A DNA stretch of 64,000 nucleotides from Paraphysomonas bandaiensis (taxonomy: Eukaryota; Chrysophyceae). The notes below the pieces were generated by a model, which was not told the origin of the DNA, did not search any database, and was given only the letters and a program-made list of their open reading frames with translations. The number at the start of each line of letters is the position of its first letter. Positions within the stretch are counted from its first letter, which is position 1. Location of the stretch: NCBI GenBank assembly GCA_965644295.1, contig CBFFRP010000065.1, positions 124,001 through 188,000 on the forward strand. The letters are read 5' to 3'. Below, in pieces: positions 11,004 to 22,814 of this stretch. The position numbers were made by a program, and so were the translations under genes.

Positions 11004-12826
11004 ATGTCAGAGGACAAAGTTCTCAGATTACAAAAGAGTATCTATGGGCTTAGCCCAAGAGTGCGGCATCAGAATACAACCTCCCTCCCCAGCTACATTG
11101 ACAAAGTCCAATCACAGCTACAACTGTACAATGATCACAAATATGCTTACAAAGCCATCTTCACGGATGGATCCTTCACACGCACACACCTCACCCCTGC
11201 TCACCTACTCGGCAACACCCACACACAGCCCAATTCTCACGACGGAGGAGCTGCAATTGTATGGCTCCCGCCCAAGAACACCTGGGGTCACAGACAAACC
11301 AAAATCCTACAACTTACTGCACCGCAGCACACACAGCGCCTGGCCTCAACGCCTACACCTACGAAACCCTTGCAATGTCAGCAGCACTGACATTCTCCAA
11401 TGTACTCCACTCTTCCGTGCCAATCTGGACTGACTGCCAGGCGGTACAGACGCGGACCAAAGAGGCCCTCTCACACAGACGGCGCACCCTCGGAACAAAG
11501 CCCCAGGGAATATTTTACGAATGCCTCGCCACCACAGCTCTTAAACAGCGTCCAATACAATGGACGCGCTCGCACCCCGAACGTAGAACACAAGATCAAA
11601 GCAACTGGACCTACACTGACCACGGCATTATTTATATAGCTGACGCCGCCGCCAGCGGCGATTGGAAGACACTAGACAAAGTGCTCGGAGCCTCCAACTA
11701 CAGTGTTGTCACAACTGACGCTACGCACATACTGGAAGAATTCTTCACCATGGGTCAATGGCACTGGCGTAGATACGATACACACCTCCTCACAGACCTC
11801 GGTCCTATGCTAGGAGACGTTACAGATCTCCACCACCACCCAGTGGGACCTCCATCACTACACCCTCCGAAGAGATAGCATGTATGCTGCACAAACGCAA
11901 CGAGACACGCAGTATTGGACACGCAGCGGAACAAGGCTCCCACACAAGCTCCATCCCCTCCGTACCCATAACTCCTCCAAACACTACATCCCCCTCGCAG
12001 AGCGTATACGCGAGACGGCATACGTATGGGACAAATCCTTTGCAATGGGTAGAAACCGAGCCAAAGGAAAATCCGGACATGATCGCACAACGGCTTCCAC
12101 ATGCGCAGACTGTGCACACCCCACAGACAACATGGCGCACATGCTTCTCACCTGCACTCACCCTGACATCATTCACATACGTGAAGATGTCCACCAAGCA
12201 CACCACAATAGGCTTTTGACAAACTTCGCACACGCACGCTCCCCCATCCCTGGTTTTACACCGCCATAACCAAACTAGCCAAAGCCGCATGGAACCCAAC
12301 CACCCCCCAGGTTGAGCGCTACTGGGCCGGCCACATTACTGCCACACAAATGGCCGACGCATTCGGACGCCACTTATCCAGCTCACTGCTCGAACATCAA
12401 TTCCACGCCCTAGAAAAATCCATCGCCTCTATCCTACTCCCCCTATATGATGGAGGGCTCCGCATGCTTCGCAATAGGGGACACAGACACCACAACGTGG
12501 ACACGGCACCGGCGACACCGATCCCGACACACGCAAAGCAACGCCAGCCCCAGGATACCCACCCGACACCAAAAGTACTCCAGCTACTCCAGGCGACATC
12601 CACCCCACGAACTACACTCTCTGCAAGAGCCCAGACCCGACAGAGGCAAGCGCAACCACTCCGGAAACAACTCCTCCTTACTTGTGGCCGAAACCCCACC
12701 TCAACAACCAGCATCATCTCCACCACCGACTTGCACTCTCATATACATCTCGCCTCACCCACCCCCCACATAATCCATGGCACAGGCCCGCCAGACACAT
12801 TGCCCAAAGGTAGACCCCCCGACTAA
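11004..12826 (+). pseudogene. Retrotransposon RNase H plus zinc-knuckle remnant, frameshifted
   Basis: A broken reading frame in three pieces: 11004 to about 11325, about 11320-11878, and 11880-12269, with a tail in 12350-12826. The first pieces hold an RNase H domain with its acidic residues visible: IFTDGS, then YETLAMSAALTF (the Glu), WTDCQAV, and WTRSHPE with IADAAASGDW. The third holds a Cys/His motif, TCADCAHP..NMAHMLLTC, typical of the region after RNase H in non-LTR retrotransposons. No reverse transcriptase lies upstream, so this is probably a 5'-truncated copy. It is much richer in C, with CACAC/CCACC runs, than the surrounding genes. Confidence 0.75.
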
Positions 12827-12837
12827 CCTCACTACAA

Positions 12838-12905
12838 GGGACGGTTTCACCATGGTGCTCGCAGCGATGCACAAGCAGTCCCGAGACGGTTGCCCGCCAC
12901 TAGTA
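12838..12905. repeat. Repeat block flanking the RNase H remnant
   Basis: GTTTCACCATGGTGCTCGCA, then GCACAAGCAG, matches the block at 9820-9895 and 10597-10655 in the same direction, diverged. It closes the right side of the RNase H pseudogene. Confidence 0.45.
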
Positions 12906-14205
12906 GTATATAGCAAATCTAGTTATTAGCTAGTCTATAGACATAAACTAGTTTCTGTACGCAACCGTACTCATGTAATAATCAGACTTTCATATATCTA
13001 TGGGCTTGAGTAATCCGATTCATTATGTATGAATGATATGAAAAATTGAATTGTGCAGTGAATAGACTCATATCGGTCGCATCACCTAGATTACTACAAC
13101 AGGAATTTTTGACGAAGCCCAAAAGATCAGTACCAGTATCAGCACCAGTACATTCAAGACTTGCTAACTAAATTCAATTCTACACAGTATAACATGTTTA
13201 TTTCAATTAAGATTCACAAACAATATTCACACGAAAACTCCTTGGATTACTCGCGTTGTGCCGTCGCCATCCCATATTTTGTATACCATTTGCACGATTT
13301 TGTATATTGCCCTATCGTCGGCATGTCAGAATGCAATTCTTCTGCCATTCCTACTCCCGTAACTCGGATTTAAGTTTCCATCCCCGTCATGAGATTGTGT
13401 GATTATGAAGATGCTATACTTTAATTTTCTCTAATCTGTGCACCATTACGTGCCACTTTTCTTGAAAAGAAATCACATCACATCCAAATATGCTACACAG
13501 ACTTCTTGGTTGACATTTTCACATTTTTACTATATATTGAGGAATTCATTGATATCAACGTATATCTTCCAGCAAAAACAGAACATCTGTTTAACCAGTG
13601 GCAAGAAGGACTTATGACTTTGAAATCTGCGGAGTGTTTGCGTTTTTTAAAGGGAGTGTACAAGAGCAGTGTAACCAGTGAGTTTTCATATATTAAGTAA
13701 GAACTGGAAAAAAAATAAATGCGTGAGTGACAAGGCTTATAGATAAAGTATGTCATATGAGAGTTTCAAAATCACTTTGTACATTATTTTCTTGAAGCGT
13801 ATCAATTAGCGCAAACAGTCGCCTCATAGGGAATAGTACAAATGGACAGACACTACTCTCGAGGTATCGTAGCGGTGTGATACGAAGGCATAAAAACCAG
13901 TTAACACAACTAGCTGGCACGCTTGCACCATACTTAATATCACAAATTAGACTTAATATCACAAATTAGACACGATAAAATTGGTATAATAAGTTTGAGT
14001 TCATAAGGAATACCAAATTTACGGATGACGTGGAAATAATTATTGCCATTTTTTTTAGAAATAATGACTTCTTATGTTAGGAATAAGGAATCCCAATTTT
14101 TTATGTATATTATGTGTACACTTACAAGCCAGCACAAGGCAGAAACAAAAATTCAGAAAGTATTACGTTGAATATCCAGCAACGCTCTTTACCAGAACTC
14201 CCAAT
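12906..14205. other. Intergenic, no clear gene
   Basis: About 1.3 kb, AT-rich. Frames near 13161, 13506 and 13753 are short and have no recognisable domain or supported splice partner. Confidence 0.45.
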
Positions 14206-15776
<1,571 letters not shown>

Positions 15777-16270
15777 TGATGCAGATTATTGAGACTGCTT
15801 ATGAACTAATTGAGAATATGTAGTGTGCTGGAAGGCTCTGTGTATCCTCCTATGATCATCTCAACACACTGACATGCATCTACTGGAACTAGGATACCAT
15901 ACACACACAGCAGTACACCAGTACATACAGGCAGTACATACAACACAGTATAGTATAGTAGTATAGGGAATACACGGTGACCTTTTGGAGGAGTAGAATA
16001 CAGCAACAGCCATATGTAGACTTTTATTGCAAAGGGGGGCAAGATGAACGTAAAGAACACACATTTTTGAAAAGAGAGAAAAGAAAAGTTGTGGATTTTA
16101 CTGAGAAAGTATTTCTTATACACAGAATACAGTATATACGACCACTGTATACTATCAGGATATATCATACTATACCTACGTATACATACATGCATATATG
16201 AAGCAGGAACTTAAATACGAGGTACGAGTAGCGAGTATTGATACACCTCAAGCCCAACTATATTCCGCCT
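15777..16270. other. Divergent promoter region of VPS4 and KAS
   Basis: Contains a CAGTACAT/ACAGTATAG-rich palindromic tract at 15890-15975 and GTATAC-like steps at 16120-16200, with ACAGCAGTAC at 15907-15916. No gene. Confidence 0.5.
15907..15916. promoter_or_regulatory. ACAGCAGTAC upstream motif
   Basis: Reverse-complement form of the ACTGCTGT motif, 131 bp upstream of VPS4 and about 355 bp upstream of the KAS start. Role inferred. Confidence 0.3.
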
Positions 16271-17637
16271 ATGCAATCCCTCCATTCTTCAGCTAGTCGT
16301 CAATTTAAACGAGTGGTAATCACAGGAATCGGTCTGGTGACTCCTCTAGGATGCGGGTCTATGGATGTATGGAACCGTCTTGTGGCTCCTGATAGTGGAG
16401 TGGTACCATTCCAGTGTGATCTACCTGATATTCCTGTGTCTGTTTGTGCACATGTTCGTGGATTTGATAGGGAAGCTTTATTTGGTAAACAGGCTCACAA
16501 GTATAAGTCACTGTCGACGCACTATGCGCTCCATGCTGGGGACATTGCACTTGAGTGTGCCCAATTTAACGAAGGAAAAGATATAGATTTGACTAGGGCT
16601 GGGGTAGCTATTGCATCAGGAATGGGAACTCTAAAGGATATTACTGATACAAACAGCTTGTCTGATGAGTCCTATCGTCGCCTCAGTCCTTTTTTCGTTT
16701 CCAAGATACTCATAAATATGGCTGCGGGTGAAACAAGTATACGCCATAAACTTCGCGGCCCCAACCATGCTGTAGCCACTGCCTGCGCGGCTGGAGCTCA
16801 CGCCATTGGAGATGCCTACAATTTTATCAGAATGGGTTATGCTGACTTTATGGTTGCGGGAGGTACGGAGGCGCCTCTGGACCCGCTATCTGTGGCTGGA
16901 TTTTCGAGAATGAAAGCACTGACCCGCAATACAGACCCTTTAACAGCGTCACGACCATTTGATTCATCTAGAGATGGATTTGTGATTGGTATAGTCAAAT
17001 GCTATCATATATGGTGTTGCATAATTAATATTTTGTAGGTGAGGGATCGGGTATTCTTGTGCTGGAATCACTAGAGTCAGCCCAGCGCAGGGGCGCTCAG
17101 ATACTGGCTGAAGTCACCGGATATGGTATGTCGGGAGATGCACACCACATCACATCACCAGCTACTAGCGGAGAAGGCGCGGCGCGTGCCATGATGACAG
17201 CCCTGTGGGATGCTGGACTGCAGCCAGAGGATGTGGGGTATATCAATGCGCATGCCACATCTACACCTGCCGGAGACCTGGCAGAAACAGACGCAATACA
17301 CAACGTATTTGGTCAGGATCAAATCACTGATAATAATAGAAAAGGTAGAACATTTCCGCTGTATGTATCCTCCACGAAGGGGGCAACAGGTCACATGCTC
17401 GGTGCCGCAGGGGCTGTGGAAGCAGCCTTCGCGGTGATGGCTCTTCGCACTGGAACTCTCCCACCTACGCTTAATCTTTCTGTGAGTACCGATGAAACCA
17501 GTGAAAGCACAGTTAGGGAGTCATTCCAACATATTCCTGGAGTTCCAGTGAAAGCTGACGTATCGCATGTAATGAGCAATTCTTTTGGGTTTGGTGGAAC
17601 CAACGCTTCACTTATATTTTCGAAGTATTGCCCATGA
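16271..17637 (+). CDS. OXSM: Beta-ketoacyl-ACP synthase, KAS II / mitochondrial OXSM type
   Basis: Condensing enzyme of type II fatty-acid synthesis that extends acyl-ACP with malonyl-ACP. Exons 16271-16988 and 17039-17637 (intron 50 nt) give 438 residues. RVVITGIGLVTPLG opens the fold. The catalytic Cys lies in TACAAGAHAIG. The two His lie in NAHATSTPAGD and in TKGATGHMLGAAGA, where the Lys is also conserved. The end has SNSFGFGGTNASL. All active-site residues are present. The leader MQSLHSSASRQFK is short and basic with hydroxyl residues, fitting mitochondrial targeting, though a plastid cannot be excluded. The ATG at 16271 is chosen because in-frame sequence upstream has no other ATG. Confidence 0.94.
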
Positions 17638-18248
17638 AGTTTAACAAGCTTGTTGTAGTTTTTTGTCTTGTTCAGATAAATTCTAATATATTTTAATTTA
17701 CATATACTCGAAGCGTAAGAAGAAATTTCGATCCGATTCATTGTAGCTTTTGAAAAGATGCAGATAGCAATCGTACGATCAAGATATGCTTCAATATATC
17801 CCACTTTTCCGAGAGGATAGCAACACCCTTAGGTGTTAATTTCTCTAGGCTTACTAAGAATAGGCGGGCTTAATTTTATTTTTCCTAGGCTTACAAAGAA
17901 TAGGCGGGCGGGAATTGTCATATCCATGTGTGCGTTGCTGGTTGCTGTCGTACAAAATTGAAGAAATCAATACATACGGAATAAGGAACTATACTATCGA
18001 AAATAACGTTTCACACATTCACTTGACACATTTATATCTTATTAAAATATCTACTTGTGTAATATATCGTACAGGATAGTGATAGAATAAAAATATAATA
18101 GAGGTGCAATTCCGACTTCTAGAACCAGTATAAATCTCAGCTAGATAAGATAGGTATAATCATATTGTACGCACTTTTTTTCAGAAATAAACTCGAAAAG
18201 AAAACCACTGAAATCTAAGCTTTCAAAGAAGGATGGTATCATGACCAT
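17638..18248. other. Convergent intergenic region
   Basis: 3' flanks of KAS and the spondin-domain gene. Apart from the 25-nt direct repeat at 17845-17909, nothing seen. Confidence 0.5.
17845..17909. repeat. Two 25-nt direct repeats, 40-nt period
   Basis: CTAGGCTTACTAAGAATAGG followed by CGGGC at 17845-17869 recurs at 17885-17909 with one change (ACAAAG). Just 3' of the KAS stop. Confidence 0.8.
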
Positions 18249-19029
18249 TTAGCCAGTCTTTGATATAATCTCAAAGCAAGAATGCTCAGTTGTCGGGGCA
18301 GCGGATGGGCTGGGGGTGCTTCCGACACGGTAAAACCGCCACGAAGCCACAGGCAGAACAGTGTTATCTTTTACAAATATTGGTCCGTCGTTTCCTTCAG
18401 AGGTAGATGAGGGAGTAATTTCAAAAACATTTATTTTGGGATCCTCGACGCAGTTCGATGAGAAGTACGTGGTTCCGCAGTCAGTACCAGAGTCATAGGG
18501 CTGACTGGTCATTTCTAGCATGTCTATCCACTGCCCACTCACATGGTCGCATAGATCTACGTCCCGTACTCCACTGAACCAATCAGGTGAGGGTGCGATC
18601 ATATATATCGCTGAGAGCAAGCTGTGATTAGCATCGACAGCTAACGTCAGGGTGTTCACTGGAGCATTTTGAGTCTGTAAGCTAGCCCCGCTTGCTTCTG
18701 CCTCCTGCTTGATGGGGGAGTTGAACCCAACCTCGGCAACACGTTGAACACCAGTCGTTGCAAGGATTCCTGGGGCCCACATGGTGTACAGGGGACTATG
18801 CGACGCACCAAATAGCTGCGACAGATGGGCAGCACCTCCAGGAAAGTCATTCGGGTGATTCTCTGATGTCCAGGTATCAAACAACTCTAGTTCATAAGTT
18901 GCATCGGAGTTACAGCTAAGGGTCTATTTACGCATCCATTATAAGGTTTATATACGACAGAGCTATACGTACATAAACTCCTGGAGACATCAATAGCGCT
19001 GGAAACAAGCTCAATAAGAAGATGTTCAT
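18249..19029 (-). CDS. Secreted spondin-domain protein
   Basis: Extracellular protein with one N-terminal spondin domain. Exons 19029-18973 and 18923-18249 (intron 49 nt) give 243 residues. Residues 1-19 (MNIFLLSLFPALLMSPGVY) form a signal peptide. The mature part has ATYELELFDTWTSENHPNDF, then AHLSQLFGASHSPLYTMWAPG, GVQRVAEVG, MIAPSPDWFSGV and QPYDSGTDCGTTYFSS. These are the signature blocks of spondin_N (W..HP.DFP, SHS..Y.MW, MIAPSPDW.G, PYDAGTD.G). No thrombospondin or reeler domain follows; the protein ends soon after. The splice acceptor AATAG|ACC is the one that keeps the frame. It is divergent from eEF1B-gamma. Confidence 0.88.
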
Positions 19030-19490
19030 TATCACAGCCTCTCGCTCCGTTAGTGTACCCTCAGAGATAGTTCTAGTCAACGATATGGTGATATGTGGGG
19101 TATGCGAGAGGCGTGATATCTATATATAAGAAATATAGACCTGCTGGAAGATACAAGCACCTCGCTCACTCACCAGCACCAGGACACTGACGCTGACGCA
19201 CATTGTATACTAATCGTATGTACTTCAAACGTTCGTCTTTGATACAACTGAAAAAAAAACATCACCCCATAGCGACAACGTACCAGTGAAAAATGAAAAC
19301 TGAAATGTGATCGTGTTGGTTGAAGATCCATATGGTGCACAGGAAAGTCTGGCTATTGCTTGTGGTGTACGGTGGGTGTTGTGTGGTGTGTGGTGTATGG
19401 TGCATTCAGTGGCTTTGGATATGTGGTAATTCTCATCTCTGTTACGTCCATAAATTAGTTACTTCATCTATACTTTGAGGTTAATAGAAA
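19030..19490. other. Divergent promoter region
   Basis: Lies between the spondin gene and eEF1B-gamma. A GTGGTGTGTGGTGTATGG-rich tract lies at about 19358-19405. No gene. Confidence 0.45.
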
Positions 19491-20938
19491 ATGTCACTGG
19501 TAAGTAAAAGTGTTGTGTTTTGTATGCATCCATTGATGTCATATTGCAGACTTTATACACTGACGGAGGCAACTTCCGTGCCTTCAAAATTTTGATCGCT
19601 GCGGAGTACAATGGCGTTGCCATTGATATCCCTAATTTCAAACTCAATGTCGATAACAAGACTGAAGAGTTCAAGAAGAAGAGCCCTATGGGAAAGGTTC
19701 CTGTGCTTGATACTCCTTCAGGTAGGTTTAAGTTATATTTTATGCTATAGTATAAATGTGCTTTTCATATATTTATATGTAACATATATATATCTGTAGG
19801 CTCTATTTTCGAGAGCAATGCTATCGCCCGCTACGTTGCTCGTATGCGCCGCGACACTGAGCTTTGCGGTGCTTCTTTCTTTGAAGCCGGTCAGGTTGAC
19901 TCGTGGATCGATTTCTGCAGCCACGACCTCGAGCTGCCTGCCACTCTCTGGATTTACCCTGTGCTCGGATATATGCCTTACAATGCCAACACAACTGCCC
20001 GTGCCAAGACTGACTTTGCTCGTGCCCTTACCGTACTAGAGAACCACTTAGCTGATAAGACATACCTTGTGGGCCACAAGATTACTCTGGCTGACATTAC
20101 TGTTGCCTCCACTCTTGTTTACCCATTCAAATTTGTTGCCGATGCCGCCTTTAGAGCCCCATTCCCCAATGTTATGCGTTGGTTCGATACTTGCGTGAAC
20201 CAGCCCAACTTTGAGAGTGTTATTGGTAAGGTCGTCCTCTGCACCACTGAGTTGACGGCTTCTGGAGCAACTCCTGTTGCTTTCACCCCTGCTTCTGACA
20301 ACAAGAAGGAGGGTAAGAAGGACAACAAAAAGAAGGCAAAAGAACAGAAGCCAAAGGAACAGAAACCCAAGGCCGAGAAAAAGCCAAAGGAAGAGAAGCC
20401 TAAGGAGGCCCCTGCAGCTGAGGAGCCTAAGCCTGCCAAGAAGCCTGAGCACCCCTTCAAGATCATGGATAGAGAGGCTCCTTCCCCTTTTGTTATGGAC
20501 ACCTGGAAAAAGAATTACTCCAACTGCGATACCTATGAGGCTGCAATCGACGAATTCTGGAAGACTTTTGATGCTGAGGGCTGGTCTCTGTTCCGTGGTG
20601 ACTACCAGTACGACAATGATAACTCTGTTCTCTTCATGACCAGCAATCTTATTGGTGGATTCATTCAGAGAACCGAGGAGATTAGAAAGTGGCTCTTCGG
20701 TACAATGACCATCCGTGGAGAGGCTAAGAAGGGTGGAATGAAGATCACCGCCTACTTCCTTATCAGAGGCCAGTCTATCCAGCCACTTATTGACTGCAAT
20801 GACGATGCTGAGTACTACACCTGGACCAAGGTGCCCACACCTGTCAGTGCGGAGGATAAGGCCAAGATTTTCGAGTACTGGACATCAGAGACCACCTTAG
20901 AAGGCGAGCCTCTGTTGGACTCGAGAGTGTACAAGTAG
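19491..20938 (+). CDS. EEF1G: Translation elongation factor 1B gamma
   Basis: Scaffold subunit of the eEF1B nucleotide-exchange complex. Exons 19491-19499 (only MSL), 19550-19721 and 19800-20938, with introns of 50 and 78 nt, give 439 residues. A GST-like domain occupies residues 1 to about 210 (KVPVLDTPSGSIFESNAIAR; TYLVGHKITLADITVASTL). A Lys/Glu/Pro-rich linker follows at about 230-275. The EF1G C-terminal domain begins PFKIMDREAPSPFVMDTWKK, continues WSLFRGDYQYD and MTSNLIGGFIQR, and ends DSRVYK. Length and domain order are typical. Codon use is biased to C-ending codons compared with neighbours, as expected for a highly expressed gene. Confidence 0.97.
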
Positions 20939-22814
20939 ATCTTTTAACAATCGAATGTGTGCAAGAATGTAGTTTGCGATGATCGAAATAATAAGAATGA
21001 ACACGTCCTTAATATAATATTTTAAATATATTGCACTCATATATGGGCTATTATCCAACATAGTTTAACTGTGAGCAATAAGAGATCGATAGTATTCGGT
21101 ACAACGTGTGACGTACTGCCTTTCCATTGTCTCGATGACTGATTAGATATAACACACGATAGAAAAATGTTTGATGAAACTTTTTCGTCGTCGTTGGGTG
21201 TGTGTATACCCCATTTTGTCTAATATAGGTTAATCGTGTCTTATATAAATGTGATGATGATGCTAAAAATAATAACCGTTGTGCGACTTTCATCATCATA
21301 TTTATGGACATGGTTCAATACCTCGTAGCTTGCTATTCTTTCAGCACCCTGTTGTGTTAGGGATGCATATGTTGTAGCTATTTTTGAAATTTGTACATTT
21401 ATTGTTTTGAGATATTGGCATTCCTTAAGCTTATGTATAGATGTATAATGTATAGATACCATTAATATTAAATAATGCTCTAATTTGTCATTTGTTTTCT
21501 TAGTGTAGAAGGGACCACTTGTTTCTTCTAGAAGCAAGTAAGATACAAATAGCTATCAATACTAGATATATTAGGCTTTCATCGTCATGAGGAGAATGAG
21601 CTTCAAATTTTAACGTAAGGATAAGGAGCATCGTCCCTTGTTACCCGTGATTTCATATAATTATGTTAAGCAGAAAATATGTCAATATGTGAAGTCCAAT
21701 ATATGAAAGCATTGATTAGTACAAGACTACTTCATTCAGAAGAGGAAATTATATTTTTGACGTATACATATTGATATTACAAACTATTGAATACAGCTCT
21801 ATTATCATTGATGGCATCCGTATTCGTTGCATACACTCCTTTTACATCTATCAGTTTTCTGTGAATGGACAATATACAATGGTTGCTCCCACAAGTATAG
21901 TTAAGTGGCTACAGTGTCAGTCCTTTGGATTGTGAAAATTTGCCTACCATTACACCAGCAGTGACTTTCCCATTGTAGATATTCTTATCCAGTTCGAAAG
22001 TCAGTTCCCAACTCTGCAGCGACACTCAAATTTGAAACTAGTGACGGCCATACCAGTAAGACTATTGACTGTCAATCGACAGTTAATCTGACAGTTCATA
22101 TTGAATTTTTTCAGCTCTTAGTCATTGATGAATTATGTATGAGCTGTCGATTGATAGTCATATGAACAGTCTCAATTTGACTTGCATTATAGCACAGCCA
22201 ATACAACTACCACGTTGATATGTAGTATATATCGTTAAGTTCTTCTTGTAATTACGAGCGATCGCTCGTAGATCATCATCATACAGAGTACCTTTACTGG
22301 GTTTGCATACATATCATGTTGTACAAATGTAAAATGTCCAGTTTTCTCTATATTTCTGCGATTTTAGTAAAATATGCTACCGGGGAATGTAGCCCGCCCG
22401 TATTTGTCCTATCCACTACTGGAATTTTTTGTTCTGTGAACATCAGAATTTCTTCAGTTGATTTTTGTAGATGTGAGTTTGAAAATAGACCGACTGACCA
22501 TCGTATATACGTGATACATTCGTATTTGACCTGCTGCCTAGACTACAATACGCATATACCAACACGGGGAATTATAGATGTAGTATCGTATCGTATTTCT
22601 ATAGAGTTGTATACGCACTACTCAACTGAGCAATAACGCATTCACTGCTTATATATAATCAACCCACAAGCCATTTGATTTATCAGTGTTGTGTTGGTTG
22701 ATACACACTATTTCTACGTCATAGTCTTATTGGTATCATAAGGTGTGGTGTTTCAGATCTATCGATAAATTATAAACTACTATTAAATAAATTGAAAATT
22801 AGTATTACGATCGA
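20939..22814. other. Long intergenic stretch, no clear gene
   Basis: About 1.9 kb, AT-rich. A 106-codon frame at 22316-22636 begins with a hydrophobic stretch but has no recognisable family or splice partner. Minus frames at 21051-21537 look like chance. Confidence 0.45.

Noticed and set aside
11755-12299. Two long cysteine/glycine-rich minus frames
   Set aside because: Antisense shadows of the C-rich RNase H pseudogene, which has clear retroelement motifs on the plus strand.
22316-22636. 106-codon frame with a hydrophobic start upstream of tubby
   Set aside because: No recognisable family; composition matches intergenic sequence. Transcript evidence would be needed.
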